A stretch of DNA of 64,000 bases from Campylobacter jejuni (GCF_002179635.1 NZ_NFOE01000084.1:1-64000), one strand, 5' to 3'. Shown: positions 29,333-39,250, counted from the stretch's first letter. The notes: a model not told the origin generated them from the letters alone. A program made the numbers and translations.

Positions 29333-30139
29333 ATGCAAGTAGTGCAAACTTTAGAATCAGTTAGTGTTAATACTGATGATTTTTTAATGTTTAAATATTT
29401 TCAAGATCTTATCCGTAAAAATTTTTCCAAAGTTATAGGTAATAAAAATAAAACCTTGTCTTTTTTTGTAGAAAATGAAATTCCCCAAAGAAGATATTTT
29501 TTAAAACTTGTTAATCACAAATATAAAAAAAATACTGGAAATCAAATTGATAATCTTGCTTTTGCACACTATAAAACCTTTAAGTTAAACCTTGCTCAAG
29601 CAAATACTTTAAAGCCTGTAATCTTTGCCAAAATAGGCTTTGCACAAAAAAATATTTTAATCACACTAAGTTCGAATGAAAAATTATTTGCTGTATATTT
29701 AGAGCAGTATTTTAAAGATCATAAAAGCGTGTATGATGAAAAAAATTGTATTTTTTCAGTAGAATACAAAGATGATAATACTTTAAATCTTTTAGAAATT
29801 TTAGCTAGTGTAAACGAGCACTTGAAATATTGTGTTGATTTTACGATTCATGAAACTCAGCTTTTAGAATTTAGAAATAAAATGAAAAACAAAGCTAATA
29901 CTAATTGGAAATTTAATGCCCTAGCAAAGCTTTTTGAAAATTATTTTCAAACCTTAGGGTGTAATTCTAGTGATGATTTTGCTACTATTAGACAAAATTA
30001 TCTCAATTTAGTAAAAATTTATCATCCTGATCGTCATCAAGGTAAAAGTAAGATCGAGCAAGCTTATTGCCGTGAAGAATTTGAGAAAATTCAGCTTGCT
30101 TATGAGAGTTTAAAATCTTTATATAAAAATAATACTTAA
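29333..30139 (+). CDS. DnaJ-domain protein
   Basis: Hsp70 co-chaperone-like protein. A J-domain is at the C-terminal end (residues ~205-268) with the H-P-D motif (LVKIYHPDRHQG) needed to stimulate DnaK. The first 200 residues form an unrecognised domain with no Gly/Phe or zinc-finger region, so it is a type III J-protein with a specialised client. AGAGGA ribosome-binding site, 18 bases after bpt. Confidence 0.83.
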   Translation: MQVVQTLESVSVNTDDFLMFKYFQDLIRKNFSKVIGNKNKTLSFFVENEIPQRRYFLKLVNHKYKKNTGNQIDNLAFAHYKTFKLNLAQANTLKPVIFAKIGFAQKNILITLSSNEKLFAVYLEQYFKDHKSVYDEKNCIFSVEYKDDNTLNLLEILASVNEHLKYCVDFTIHETQLLEFRNKMKNKANTNWKFNALAKLFENYFQTLGCNSSDDFATIRQNYLNLVKIYHPDRHQGKSKIEQAYCREEFEKIQLAYESLKSLYKNNT

Positions 30140-30209
30140 TATTAAAATAACATCATTTTAAGTTGCAATTTATTAAAATTAATTTTTTATAAAAATTTAG
30201 GGAATAATA

Positions 30210-31373
30210 TTGGTTGCTGATAAACAATTATTTTTTTTAAGTTGTATTTTAATAACCATAGGAATACTTTTCTCATATTCATTAAGTGCTTTTACTGTGC
30301 TTTATTTAGAATATAGTGAATTTCATTTTTTTATTAGACAGCTTTTTTTTGGACTTAGTGGTATAGCAATTATTTATTTTGTATCAAGATTAAATCCTGA
30401 TAATAAGACAATGCATTATTTAATGATAGGTGTTTTGATAATTGCTTTTTTGTGTATTCTTATTCTACCTTTTTTACCAACTTTTTTAGCTACTGCAGCA
30501 GGTGGTGCTAAAAGATGGATTAGACTTGGCCCCTTATCTATTTCGCCTGTTGAATTTTTTAAAATAGGATTGATTTATTTTCTTGCTTGGTCTTATACAA
30601 GAAGGATTGATGATAGTAAAAAGGCGATCAAGCATGAGGTTTTAATCTTAATCCCTTATTTTATTTTAGCTGCTTTTGTTATTGGTTATATTTATATGAC
30701 GCAAAATGATTTAGGACAAAGCGTTATTTCTTTTTTCTTGGTTTTTGCTTTAGCTTTTTTTGCAGGAGCTAGTAAAAGACTTTTTGCTTTTGGTGTAGTT
30801 ATTGTTGGAATGATTGGGGTTTTGGTAATTTTAAGTAATCAAAGAAGAATTCAGCGTATTTCTGCTTGGTGGGGAAATATCCAAGATGCTTTTTTGCCTT
30901 TTTTTCCTGATTGGTTAGCAAAAGTTTTAAGGGTAAGTCATAATTCAGAACCCTATCAAATTTCACACAGCTTAAATGCTATAGCACATGGTGGAATTTT
31001 TGGAGAAGGATTGGGGCTTGGAACTTTTAAACTAGGATTTTTAAGTGAAGTGCATACAGATTTTGTTTTATCAGGGATTACTGAGGAAATAGGTTTGTTT
31101 GGTTTAAGTATTGTATGTGTAATTTATTTAATGATAATACTCAGGATTTTTAGGATTGCTGGGCGTTGTGAAAATAAAGTACATTTTTTATTTTGTTCAG
31201 GTGTGGCTTTATTATTATTATTTTCATTCTTTATGAATGCTTTTGGAATTATCTCTTTAACTCCATTAAAAGGAGTTGCGGTGCCACTTTTAAGTTATGG
31301 TGGTAGTTCTATGTGGTCTATTTGTCTTGGAATAGGTTATGTTTTGATGATTAGCAAGAAGGTAAAAATTTAA
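30210..31373 (+). CDS. ftsW: SEDS-family cell division protein FtsW
   Basis: Membrane peptidoglycan polymerase (SEDS family) of the divisome. Ten hydrophobic segments; the family loop AAGGAKRWIRLGPLSISPVEFFKIGL, the catalytic aspartate region TQNDLGQSVI and the C-terminal GGIFGEGLGLGTFK and PLLSYGGSSMW blocks are present. 387 residues. The best start is TTG at 30210, with AGGGAA eight bases before; no ATG exists before the first membrane segment. A second SEDS protein (RodA) is encoded at 62-63 kb, so this copy is more likely FtsW. Confidence 0.87.
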   Translation: MVADKQLFFLSCILITIGILFSYSLSAFTVLYLEYSEFHFFIRQLFFGLSGIAIIYFVSRLNPDNKTMHYLMIGVLIIAFLCILILPFLPTFLATAAGGAKRWIRLGPLSISPVEFFKIGLIYFLAWSYTRRIDDSKKAIKHEVLILIPYFILAAFVIGYIYMTQNDLGQSVISFFLVFALAFFAGASKRLFAFGVVIVGMIGVLVILSNQRRIQRISAWWGNIQDAFLPFFPDWLAKVLRVSHNSEPYQISHSLNAIAHGGIFGEGLGLGTFKLGFLSEVHTDFVLSGITEEIGLFGLSIVCVIYLMIILRIFRIAGRCENKVHFLFCSGVALLLLFSFFMNAFGIISLTPLKGVAVPLLSYGGSSMWSICLGIGYVLMISKKVKI

Positions 31374-31453
31374 ACTCATTAATTAAAATATATAAAAATT
31401 AACTTAAATAAAAAATATTCTATAACAACTCTTTACAAAAAACTTTTTTCTGC

Positions 31454-31459
31454 TATAAT
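31454..31459 (+). promoter_or_regulatory. extended -10 promoter of the leader peptide and binding protein gene
   Basis: TGCTATAAT is a perfect extended -10 (TGnTATAAT). It lies about 105 bases before the binding-protein start and about 32 before a tiny ORF with a very strong ribosome-binding site. Predicted start of transcription is near 31466. Confidence 0.65.
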
Positions 31460-31490
31460 TATGCTCACATTTATTATAAAGGAGGCGGAT

Positions 31491-31523
31491 ATGAAGAAAT
31501 ACAGGCGTTTAAACACATTATAA
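31491..31523 (+). CDS. putative 10-residue leader peptide MKKYRRLNTL
   Basis: A short frame in the 5' leader of the amino-acid binding protein gene. Its ribosome-binding site (AAAGGAGG, five bases before the ATG) is the strongest near this locus, and it sits just after an extended -10 box. It ends at TAA 40 bases before the next gene. Such a frame could be an attenuation or translational-coupling leader. It is too short for any homology argument, so translation is inference from the site alone. Confidence 0.45.
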   Translation: MKKYRRLNTL

Positions 31524-31563
31524 TCATTTATCAATTTTATTTTAATTTTAACAAAGGAAAAAA

Positions 31564-32322
31564 ATGAAAAAAATATTATATGTTGTTTTAGCGTTATTTG
31601 GTATATTAGCTTTAGGTGCTTGTTCAAGCGATAAAAATCAAGCTAGTGTTTCTGGTGAAAAAGTTTATAAAGTAGGTATAGCTGCAAATTATCCTCCTTT
31701 TGATTTTATTAAAGATGCAAAAATTACCGGCTTTGATGTTGATTTATTAGAAGAGATAGCAAAAAGAGAAAATTTAAAACTTGAATGGGTAAATATGAGT
31801 TTTGATGGTTTAATTCCTGCCTTAAAAGCTGGAAAGATTGATATGATAGCTTCTGCTATGAGTTCAACTCCTCAAAGATTAACAAGTATGGATTTTAGTG
31901 ATACTTATTTTAATACTAAAAATTTATATTTAAAATTAAAAACAAATTCTAGTATTAGTGATAAGCAAAGTTTAGAAGGTAAAAAAATAGGTGTTCAACT
32001 TGGAACTATTCAAGAAGGTGCTGCTAAGGCTATTCCAAACGCTCAAGTAGTGGCTAGTGAAGAAATGTTAGCCGCGATTTTGGCTTTAAAAGCTGGTAAA
32101 GTTGATGCGGTTTTAACAGATAAAGATATTGGCAAAGGTTATTTAAAAACCAACGAAGAGTTGGAGGCATTTTTAGAAGAAAATGATGGAAGTTCAGGAT
32201 TTTGTGTGGCTTTTGATAAAGGAAAGCAAACTGAACTTGTTCAAAAAATCAATGCAGGTTTAGAAAAAGTTAAAGCTGATGGTACTTATCAAAAAATCGT
32301 AGAAAAATACGATTTGCAATAA
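31564..32322 (+). CDS. amino-acid ABC transporter periplasmic binding lipoprotein (HisJ-like)
   Basis: Solute-binding protein of the family 3 (polar amino acids). Lipoprotein signal with lipobox L-G-A-C (cysteine 20), then two lobes with the typical openings YKVGIAANYPPFDFIKD and GKKIGVQLGT. Ligand-binding residues are the aromatic of NYPPF, the SAMSSTPQR segment (arginine binds the alpha-carboxylate) and the aspartate of VDAVLTDKDIG. 252 residues. It resembles the Campylobacter HisJ-type protein, but the amino acid bound is unsure. It is transcribed alone, with no permease or ATPase next to it. Confidence 0.85.
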   Translation: MKKILYVVLALFGILALGACSSDKNQASVSGEKVYKVGIAANYPPFDFIKDAKITGFDVDLLEEIAKRENLKLEWVNMSFDGLIPALKAGKIDMIASAMSSTPQRLTSMDFSDTYFNTKNLYLKLKTNSSISDKQSLEGKKIGVQLGTIQEGAAKAIPNAQVVASEEMLAAILALKAGKVDAVLTDKDIGKGYLKTNEELEAFLEENDGSSGFCVAFDKGKQTELVQKINAGLEKVKADGTYQKIVEKYDLQ

Positions 32323-32323
32323 T

Positions 32324-33589
32324 TTAACTTAAAGCCTTGATACTTGCTTTCAAGGCTTTAAAAAAATACTCTATATCTTCTTTTGTGTGCGTATAATGAA
32401 AACTCGCTCTTAGCCATCCTGGTTTAGATTTTAATTCTTGATTATCTTTTAAATTTAGCAAATCATGTCCATAAGGTCCAGCACAAGCACAACCAGCTCT
32501 TGTTTCTATCTTATAGGTTTTGCTTAATTTGTAAGCTAAATCAAAAGGAGAAATTCCTTCTATATTAAAAGCAAAAATAGGCAATCTATGAGTGATATTT
32601 TTTGCATATAAGATCATTTTTGGAAAATTTGCGCATTGTTTGAAAAAATATTCACAAAGTTCTTTTTCTTTTTTTTCTATATTTTTTAAACCCATTTCAT
32701 TGCGTACTTTAAAAGCTAAACTTGCTCTAATAAGCTGAATGATACCTGGTGTACCACCTTCTTCTAAATTTTCAACTTCACATAAATATTGCTGAGAGGT
32801 TCTTGAAACATAACCTACAGTCCCACCTGCTGCAAAGCTAGGGGTATTGCCGCATAGATTTTTTTTGATAACAAGTAAGCCACAAGATCCTACACCCCCA
32901 AGTAGTTTATGAGAGCTAATAAACACTGCATCATAAAATTTAGGATCTAAATTAGCATAAGGAGCTAAAGTGGAAATATCAAAAGCAACTATACCGTTGT
33001 GCTGTTTGATTAAAGTATAGATTTTTTTATAATCACTTAAAATTCCTGTAACATTAGAAGCTGCGTTAAAACTTGCTATGATTTGTCTGTTTTTTGATTT
33101 TTGTAATAATTTTTCTAAAAAATTAAAATCTAATTCTCCATTTTTATCTAAGGGCACTCGAACACATTCACATAAAGCTTCTCTAAATGAAAGTTCATTA
33201 GAATGGTGCTCATAGGGTCCAACTATAACCAAAGGTAAGGTATTTTTGTTTGTATTTTTAAAATATTTTTCTTTAATAAGTGGTGGTATGTATAGACCTA
33301 AAAGTTCTTGAAATTTTTTTATAGCTGCTGAAGACCCACTTCCGCAAGCTATAAGAGCAAAGCTATCATCTAATTCAAGATATTTTTTTAAATTTCTTCT
33401 TGCATTTTCATAATGCTGTTGTGTAATAAAAGAATTTAAAGAACTATCTGAATGTGTATTTGCATAGGTGGTAAGAATTTTTTTAATTTCTTTTTCTATG
33501 CTTTTTAGTGCTAAAGCGCTAGCTGTAAAATCAAAATAATATATTCCTTTTTTTAAAATAGTATCTTGTTTTAGTTTTTCAATATCCAA
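32324..33589 (-). CDS. class V aminotransferase (cysteine desulfurase-like)
   Basis: PLP enzyme of fold type I, class V. The cofactor lysine is in FISSHKLLGGVGSCG, the PLP-binding region FNAASNVTGI and the aspartate/glutamine FDISTLAPYA are recognisable. A cysteine near the C-terminus (TRAGCACAGPYG) lies where SufS-type desulfurases have their catalytic cysteine. 421 residues. It is not beside iron-sulfur assembly genes, so it may be a desulfurase or a related aminotransferase; I would not name it. It converges on the binding-protein gene. Confidence 0.8.
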   Translation of the reverse strand: MDIEKLKQDTILKKGIYYFDFTASALALKSIEKEIKKILTTYANTHSDSSLNSFITQQHYENARRNLKKYLELDDSFALIACGSGSSAAIKKFQELLGLYIPPLIKEKYFKNTNKNTLPLVIVGPYEHHSNELSFREALCECVRVPLDKNGELDFNFLEKLLQKSKNRQIIASFNAASNVTGILSDYKKIYTLIKQHNGIVAFDISTLAPYANLDPKFYDAVFISSHKLLGGVGSCGLLVIKKNLCGNTPSFAAGGTVGYVSRTSQQYLCEVENLEEGGTPGIIQLIRASLAFKVRNEMGLKNIEKKEKELCEYFFKQCANFPKMILYAKNITHRLPIFAFNIEGISPFDLAYKLSKTYKIETRAGCACAGPYGHDLLNLKDNQELKSKPGWLRASFHYTHTKEDIEYFFKALKASIKALS

Positions 33590-33647
33590 AAAAAATCCTC
33601 TAATTTTTTGTTAAAATTATAACATACAAAATATTTATTTTAAGGAT

Positions 33648-34499
33648 GTGATTATAAAATTTGGTGATTTTTCAAAACGCTGTGAAACTTTGGAGCTTGA
33701 AAGTATTTTTGATTTTTATAGTATTTTTGATGAGTTTGAATTTGATTTGAAATTAAGTTTATATGAAAATATCTTAAATGTTTTTATTTTGAAAGCCTTT
33801 GATATTTTAGTTTCTTTAAATTTAGATGAGAATGCTTTAAAAGCTTTGAGCGTCTTAAGCAAAAACGATAGAAAACGCTATTCTATTAATAAATCTATTC
33901 CGCATTTTCAGGCTCTAGGACTTATTAATAAACTTTTAGAGAAAAATATTTTGATCTTAGAAAAAAGTCAAGAAAAGCCAATTGCAAAAAACAAAAGACA
34001 GAAAGTTAAAAAAGAATTACGCTCTTATAATATACAAGATAAGGTTGTTTTTAAAAATCAAGGATTAAGATTTTTCTTTTATTTTATATATCCTAAACTT
34101 AATTTAATCGCGATGAAAAAATACAATGAATTAATAGAACTTATCCAAGAAAATTTGGAAAAATACCAAAGTTTTACTTTTGAACTTTTATGTAAAGAAT
34201 TTTTAGCAAAAAAACTTAAAGTAGATCAAGTGTATAGTTTTTGGAATTATTATCATGAAATAGACTTGTATTATCATGAAAACAATTTTTGTGTTTTAGG
34301 TGAAGTTAAATTTAAAGAAAGAAAAATATGTAAAAATGTTTTAAATATTTTAAAAAGCAAAGCAAAACAGTTGCAAATTCAACCTAATTTATATGTGCTT
34401 TTTTCAAAGAGTGGTTTTAGTAAAGAGCTTATTTCAAATAAGGAGCGTAATTTGCTTTTATATACTTTAGAAGATTTTCAATTTTTAATTAAGGATTAA
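33648..34499 (+). CDS. conserved hypothetical protein upstream of flgS
   Basis: No function recognised. 283 residues, soluble. The C-terminal ~110 residues (FELLCKEFLAKKLKVDQVYSF then VLGEVKFKER and LYVLFSKSGFS) have the look of a restriction-endonuclease-like DUF234/PD-(D/E)xK fold: E..GEVK could be the acidic and lysine pair. This would be a degenerate nuclease domain; it is inference from pattern alone. GTG start, as the overlapping ATG is followed at once by a stop in its own frame. It is separated from flgS by two bases, so the two are co-transcribed. Confidence 0.6.
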   Translation: MIIKFGDFSKRCETLELESIFDFYSIFDEFEFDLKLSLYENILNVFILKAFDILVSLNLDENALKALSVLSKNDRKRYSINKSIPHFQALGLINKLLEKNILILEKSQEKPIAKNKRQKVKKELRSYNIQDKVVFKNQGLRFFFYFIYPKLNLIAMKKYNELIELIQENLEKYQSFTFELLCKEFLAKKLKVDQVYSFWNYYHEIDLYYHENNFCVLGEVKFKERKICKNVLNILKSKAKQLQIQPNLYVLFSKSGFSKELISNKERNLLLYTLEDFQFLIKD

Positions 34500-34501
34500 G
34501 C

Positions 34502-35518
34502 GTGGATGAGAATATTTTAAAAAGTTTAGATTCTAGTGAAAAAGAAAACTTACAACAAGGATTAAAAGCCTTAATAGAGCAAACCTATGTTATAGAAAAT
34601 GAATACAAACAACTTAATGAAAACTATACCGCGTTAAGACAAATGGTAAGTGAGATTATAGAGGTTTTACCTATGGCTTTATGGATTTTAGATGCGAATA
34701 AAAATATTATTTTGCAAAATAATCTAGCTACACAAAAGCCAAAGTTTTTAGAATGCATTGATCTTGATAAAACACATTATGAGCTTGAGTTTGATCATAA
34801 GTTTTATTTAATCAAAATCACCTCCCATACTGATAAACTGATAGTGAATGCAACAGATATTAGTGATGAGAAAAGAAATGAAAGATTAGCTAGTATGGGA
34901 ACAGTTGCAGCACACCTAGCGCATGAAATACGCAATCCTATAGGTTCTATTTCTTTGTTAAGTTCTACTTTGTTTGAAAGAAGTGAGTTGAAAAATAAGC
35001 ATATAGTTTTAGAAATTCAAAAAGCAATTTCAAGAGTAGAGCGTATTGTAAATTCTACCCTGCTTTTTACAAAAGGAGTTCATGTTAATTTAAATGAGTT
35101 TAATTTAAAAGAATTACAAGATGAATGCGAACAAGCTATCGGAGCTTATAATTATCTAGCTAATATTGATTTTAAATTTGAATTTTTGGATTTAAAAATC
35201 AATGCAGATAAATCTTTGCTTGCTTTAGTTTTGCAAAATTTGCTTTATAATGCCATAGATGCCATTGAAGAAAGCGAAAATGATGATGGTTGTATAAAAG
35301 TTAAATGTGAGCAAAAAGAAGATAGAGTTTTTATCAAGGTTTATGATAATGGAGTAAGCATTAAAGATAAAAAAATGGTCTTTGAAGCTTTTAAAACAAC
35401 TAAGTTAAAAGGTAATGGCTTGGGCCTTTCTTTGTCAAAACAAATTATTGATGCGCATAATGGGGTTTTAGGTTTTAATGAAAATCCAAAATGTTTTTTT
35501 ATAGAGCTTAAAATTTAA
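34502..35518 (+). CDS. flgS: flagellar sensor histidine kinase FlgS
   Basis: Soluble histidine kinase that phosphorylates FlgR to activate sigma-54-dependent flagellar genes in Campylobacter. There are no membrane segments; residues 1-125 form a coiled-coil/PAS-like sensor. The phosphorylated histidine is in AAHLAHEIRNPIGSISLL, and the ATPase domain shows the N box (LVLQNLLYNAIDAIEES), the VYDNGVSI G1 box and KGNGLGLSLSKQI. 338 residues. The start is GTG two bases after the previous stop, with AAGGA before it. It signals from the assembled export apparatus in the species studied. Confidence 0.88.
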   Translation: MDENILKSLDSSEKENLQQGLKALIEQTYVIENEYKQLNENYTALRQMVSEIIEVLPMALWILDANKNIILQNNLATQKPKFLECIDLDKTHYELEFDHKFYLIKITSHTDKLIVNATDISDEKRNERLASMGTVAAHLAHEIRNPIGSISLLSSTLFERSELKNKHIVLEIQKAISRVERIVNSTLLFTKGVHVNLNEFNLKELQDECEQAIGAYNYLANIDFKFEFLDLKINADKSLLALVLQNLLYNAIDAIEESENDDGCIKVKCEQKEDRVFIKVYDNGVSIKDKKMVFEAFKTTKLKGNGLGLSLSKQIIDAHNGVLGFNENPKCFFIELKI

Positions 35519-35560
35519 GCTCTATAAAATAAATTTTTTCTTAAAATAATAAAAATATTT

Positions 35561-35637
35561 GTCCTCATAGCTCAGCTGGATAGAGCGCAGAATTCCTAAT
35601 TCTGAGGTCGCAAGTTCAAACCTTGCTGGGGACACCA
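35561..35637 (+). tRNA. tRNA-Arg(CCT)
   Basis: Cloverleaf with acceptor GTCCTCA/TGGGGAC, D-arm GCTC..GAGC, anticodon stem CAGAA/TTCTG around TTCCTAA (anticodon CCT, arginine AGG codon), T-arm GCAAGTTCAAACCTTGC, and encoded CCA. Confidence 0.95.
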
Positions 35638-35650
35638 TTTAAGGAAAAAG

Positions 35651-36118
35651 ATGTTTCATATAGTCTTAGTTGAACCTCGCATACCGCAAAATACAGGAAG
35701 CATAGGTAGAATGTGTTTTAACGCAGGATTTACTTTACATATTATCAATCCACTTTTTAGTATTGATGAAAAGGCGGTTAAAAGAGCAGGGCTTGATTAT
35801 TGGAAAAAGTTAAATCCTTTGTTATGGAATAATTTAGAAGATTTTTTAAAAAAATATGAAAAATTTCAAGATAGATTTTTCTTTGCAACAACTAAAACCA
35901 CTCAAACTTACTTTGATGTAAATTACCAAAAAGGCGATTTTTTGTTTTTTGGAAGTGAGAGTTTTGGTTTACCTGTGGAATTAATGCAAAAAAAATGGGA
36001 AAATGCCATTACCATACCGATGAAAGATTGTGGTAGAAGTTTAAATTTAGCTACAAGCGTAGGCATAGTGAGTTATGAAGCTTTGAGGCAAAATTTTGCC
36101 TCTTTTGAAAAATTTTAA
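35651..36118 (+). CDS. trmL: tRNA (cytidine/uridine-34 2'-O)-methyltransferase TrmL
   Basis: SPOUT-family methyltransferase modifying the ribose at wobble position 34 of leucine tRNAs. The minimal one-domain form (155 residues) shows motif 1 ([15 protein letters not shown]), the SAM knot FGSESFGLP and the final [18 protein letters not shown]. It follows a tRNA gene with a 13-base gap. It ends overlapping the converging glnQ-like gene by four bases. Confidence 0.92.
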   Translation: MFHIVLVEPRIPQNTGSIGRMCFNAGFTLHIINPLFSIDEKAVKRAGLDYWKKLNPLLWNNLEDFLKKYEKFQDRFFFATTKTTQTYFDVNYQKGDFLFFGSESFGLPVELMQKKWENAITIPMKDCGRSLNLATSVGIVSYEALRQNFASFEKF

Positions 36119-36843
36119 TGATTTAAAACTTGATTTAAAAATTCTTTCAATCTTTCATTTTTTGGATTTTCAAATGCTATTTTAGGACATTCATCTACTG
36201 CTATAATGCCTTTATCCATAAAGAAAATTCGATTGGCTACATTTCTTGCAAAGCCCATTTCATGGGTAACTACAAGCATGGTTAGACCTTCTTTAGCTAC
36301 TTCTTTCATGATGTTTAAAACTTCACCTATCATTTCAGGATCTAGTGCTGAAGTTGGCTCATCAAATAAGATCACATCAGGATTCATCATCAATGATCTT
36401 GCTATGGCAATACGCTGTTTTTGTCCACCTGAAAGCTTGTGAGGAAAATAGCTTTCTTTATCACTTAAGCCAACTTTTTTGAGTAATTCTCGTGCTTTTT
36501 TTACTGCTTCATCTTTGCTCATGATTTTAGTTTGTACTGGTGCTAAGCATAAATTTTCTAAAACATTTTTATTATTAAAAAGATTAAAATGTTGAAATAC
36601 CATGCTTACTTTTTGACGAATTTTATTGATATCTGTTTTTTTATCAAGTATATTAGTGTTATTGATATAAATATCACCGCTATCTGGTGTTTCAAGTTTG
36701 TTTAAACAGCGTAAAAAAGTACTTTTTCCACCCCCACTAGGTCCTATAATAGCAATAATATCGCCTTTATGTACTTCAACGCTAATATCTTTTAAAACTT
36801 CTAAATCTCCGTATTTTTTAATCAAATTTTCTATTTTAATCAT
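36115..36843 (-). CDS. amino-acid ABC transporter ATP-binding protein (GlnQ-like)
   Basis: ATPase subunit of a polar amino-acid importer. Walker [10 protein letters not shown], signature [10 protein letters not shown], Walker [16 protein letters not shown] and H-loop [12 protein letters not shown] are complete. 242 residues. Its start overlaps the permease gene by eight bases. Together they form a two-gene importer without an adjacent binding protein; the HisJ-like lipoprotein 4 kb away is a candidate partner. Confidence 0.9.
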   Translation of the reverse strand: MIKIENLIKKYGDLEVLKDISVEVHKGDIIAIIGPSGGGKSTFLRCLNKLETPDSGDIYINNTNILDKKTDINKIRQKVSMVFQHFNLFNNKNVLENLCLAPVQTKIMSKDEAVKKARELLKKVGLSDKESYFPHKLSGGQKQRIAIARSLMMNPDVILFDEPTSALDPEMIGEVLNIMKEVAKEGLTMLVVTHEMGFARNVANRIFFMDKGIIAVDECPKIAFENPKNERLKEFLNQVLNH

Positions 36844-37597
36844 GTTTATTTAATCTCACTTCTATCAATCTTGCAATGAGTGTTAAAATTTTAACACTTA
36901 TATAATACACAAGTCCTGTAAAAATAATAGGTTTAGGATTATAATAGATTGCTTGTAAGCTTTTACTTTGCATGGTAATATCCATAACGCTAATATAACC
37001 TACTATTGAAGTTTCTTTAAATAAAGAAATAAATTCATTCATTAAAGAAGGTAAAATATTTTTAATTGCTTGTGGAAAGATGATTAATCGCATAGAGGCA
37101 GAGTAATTAAGTCCCATTGCTCTTGCTGCTTCCATTTGTCCTTTATCTACACTTTGAATTCCACTTCTTACGATTTCAGCTACATAAGCAGAGCTATTAA
37201 GCCCAAGTGCGATAATAGCTACATAAAAATTATCACTCCAAGTAGCAAAAATCACTACTGAGAAAATTAAAAGTTGTAAAAGCAGAGGGGTTCCGCGTAT
37301 AATGTCTATGTATTCATCTATAATAAAATTTAAACTTTGAATTTCTAAAAATCTTAAAAATGCTAGGAAAAAACCAAGTGCTATTCCTATTAAAATTCCA
37401 CCCACTGTTAAACCAAGTGTTGTGAAATAACTATGAACATAAGCTTTGGCTTCTATAGTATAAGCATATTCACCTGTGGCTAAACCATTTTGATCTTTAA
37501 CTTGTAAAATTTCAATAGGAAATGAAAAATAAGCCCAAAAAACAATAATGGCAAAAAATACAAAAATTTTCATCGTATTTTGTTTCAACTTACGCAC
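36836..37597 (-). CDS. amino-acid ABC transporter permease (GlnP-like)
   Basis: Inner-membrane permease of the HisMQ type. Five to six hydrophobic segments; the EAA loop that contacts the ATPase is [24 protein letters not shown]. 253 residues. The start is uncertain: GTG at 37597 has no good ribosome-binding site, whereas a TTG at 37588 lies at the right distance from AAGG, and ATG at 37573 is a third choice. All leave the first membrane segment intact. Confidence 0.87.
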   Translation of the reverse strand: MRKLKQNTMKIFVFFAIIVFWAYFSFPIEILQVKDQNGLATGEYAYTIEAKAYVHSYFTTLGLTVGGILIGIALGFFLAFLRFLEIQSLNFIIDEYIDIIRGTPLLLQLLIFSVVIFATWSDNFYVAIIALGLNSSAYVAEIVRSGIQSVDKGQMEAARAMGLNYSASMRLIIFPQAIKNILPSLMNEFISLFKETSIVGYISVMDITMQSKSLQAIYYNPKPIIFTGLVYYISVKILTLIARLIEVRLNKHD

Positions 37598-37807
37598 CTT
37601 GTAAAATTTTAAAAATCTAAGTGTATAAAAATTAAGTTTTCTTTTTACTTAAAGGTGTCTTATATGATTTTATTACTAGTATTTTGAGTTAAATTTTCAC
37701 ATAGCTTTAAAAAATAAAATAAATTTAACATAAAATTATATTTTTTTATGACAAATTCATTTTTTTATGATAAATTTATGCTCAGAAATTATAAAAAGGA
37801 GATAAAT

Positions 37808-39250
37808 ATGGATTTGATATCCCAATTTGTTGCCTTTGTGAATAATCAGTATTATTCTATTTTAGTAATTTTACTTATTGTCACAGGGGTTTATTATAGT
37901 TATTTGACCGGTTTTGTGCAATTTCGAATGCTCCCTTATGTGTTTGATATCTTAACAGAAAAGCAAGAAAAGCATGAAAAACACCATATTACTCCTTTTC
38001 AAGCTTTGATGATTTCAACAGCTTCAAGAGTTGGTATAGGAAATATTGCAGGTATTGCGGTAGCTGTTGTTTTGGGTGGACCTGGTGCTTTATTTTGGAT
38101 GTGGGCTATGGCATTTTTTGGTGGTGCCTCAGCTTTTGCAGAAAGCACTCTAGCACAAGTTTATAAAAGCCGTGATGGCAAAAGCTTTAAAGGTGGTCCT
38201 GCTTATTATATTAGTAAAGCCTTAAATTTAAAATGGCTTGGAGCTATATTTGCGGTGATTTTGATTATCACTTATGCTTATGGATTTAATGGTCTTCAAA
38301 GCCAAACTATGACTTCAGCATTTGAGTTTTACTATAAAGGCATGGTTGATGCTAGCGAAGTGAGTTTTGCTCAAAGTTGGTGGCCTATTGTAATAGGAGC
38401 AATTTTAGCTGTTTTTGCTGCTTATATGTTTTTTGGTGATCATACTAAAATAGGTAAAGTAAGCTCAGTTATCGTTCCTATTATGGCGATGATTTATGTA
38501 GGTTTATCTATCATAGCAATGTTTATGAATTTTGATAAAATTCCTGAAGTGTTTTCTATGATTTTTAAAAGTGCTTTTGATTTTGAAGCTATTTTTGGTG
38601 GATTTGCAGGTTCTGCTTTGGTTATAGGTATAAAAAGAGGATTGTTTTCTAATGAAGCGGGTATGGGTTCAGCGCCAAATGCAGCAGCTTCTGCTCTTAC
38701 AACTCATCCTGCAAAACAAGGGGTTATCCAAGCATTTTCTGTATTAATTGATGTGATTATTTGTACAAGTTCAGGATTTTTAGTATTATTTTCACTTGCT
38801 TATGCAAATAATATCGGCGTAGATGGTAAGCCTATTTTAACAGCACTGCCTTTGGTGCAAGAATCCATGAAAGAATATTATGGAAATTTAGGTGTGCATT
38901 TTACTACTGTTAGTATAGTTTTATTTGCTATTACTTCTTTGATAGGAAATTATTATTACGCTCAAGCAAATATTAAATACCTTACTCAAAATCCTATTAT
39001 TATTAATCTTTTTAAAGCAAGCGCTGTGCTTATGATTTTTATTGGTGCAAATATGGATTTAAAATTTGCGTGGGATTTAGCTGATACTACTATGGCATTT
39101 ATGGCTACGATTAATATCATTTCTATTTTATTGCTTGGTGGTATAGTGAAAAAGGTATTAAAAGACTTTAGCGAGCAAAAAAGACAAGGTAGAGATCCGG
39201 TATTTAGTGCTTCAAAACTTGGTATTAAAAACGCAGAGTGTTGGGACTAA
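37808..39250 (+). CDS. agcS: sodium:alanine symporter family protein AgcS
   Basis: Sodium-coupled uptake of alanine or glycine (AGCS family). About eleven hydrophobic segments and the family motifs TASRVGIGNIAGIAVAVVLGG and KRGLFSNEAGMGSAPNAAA. 480 residues with the ATG at 37808, chosen because AAAGGAG lies just before; an in-frame ATG 60 bases upstream lacks a site. A 210-base AT-rich gap separates it from the divergent permease gene. A 46-residue gene starts within its stop codon. Confidence 0.9.
   Translation: MDLISQFVAFVNNQYYSILVILLIVTGVYYSYLTGFVQFRMLPYVFDILTEKQEKHEKHHITPFQALMISTASRVGIGNIAGIAVAVVLGGPGALFWMWAMAFFGGASAFAESTLAQVYKSRDGKSFKGGPAYYISKALNLKWLGAIFAVILIITYAYGFNGLQSQTMTSAFEFYYKGMVDASEVSFAQSWWPIVIGAILAVFAAYMFFGDHTKIGKVSSVIVPIMAMIYVGLSIIAMFMNFDKIPEVFSMIFKSAFDFEAIFGGFAGSALVIGIKRGLFSNEAGMGSAPNAAASALTTHPAKQGVIQAFSVLIDVIICTSSGFLVLFSLAYANNIGVDGKPILTALPLVQESMKEYYGNLGVHFTTVSIVLFAITSLIGNYYYAQANIKYLTQNPIIINLFKASAVLMIFIGANMDLKFAWDLADTTMAFMATINIISILLLGGIVKKVLKDFSEQKRQGRDPVFSASKLGIKNAECWD

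Noticed and set aside
30210-31373. Calling this gene rodA
   Set aside because: A second SEDS protein at 62140-63249 fits RodA better; this one is kept as FtsW.
32331-32359. Inverted repeat AAAGCCTTGA/TCAAGGCTTT after the binding protein gene
   Set aside because: A strong stem, but it lies inside the end of the converging aminotransferase gene and is followed by A, not T, on the plus strand, so I could not support a terminator for either strand.
33648-34499. Calling the gene before flgS a restriction enzyme
   Set aside because: Only a vague GEVK-type pattern is visible and the gene sits in a conserved flagellar-regulator context, so it is left as hypothetical.
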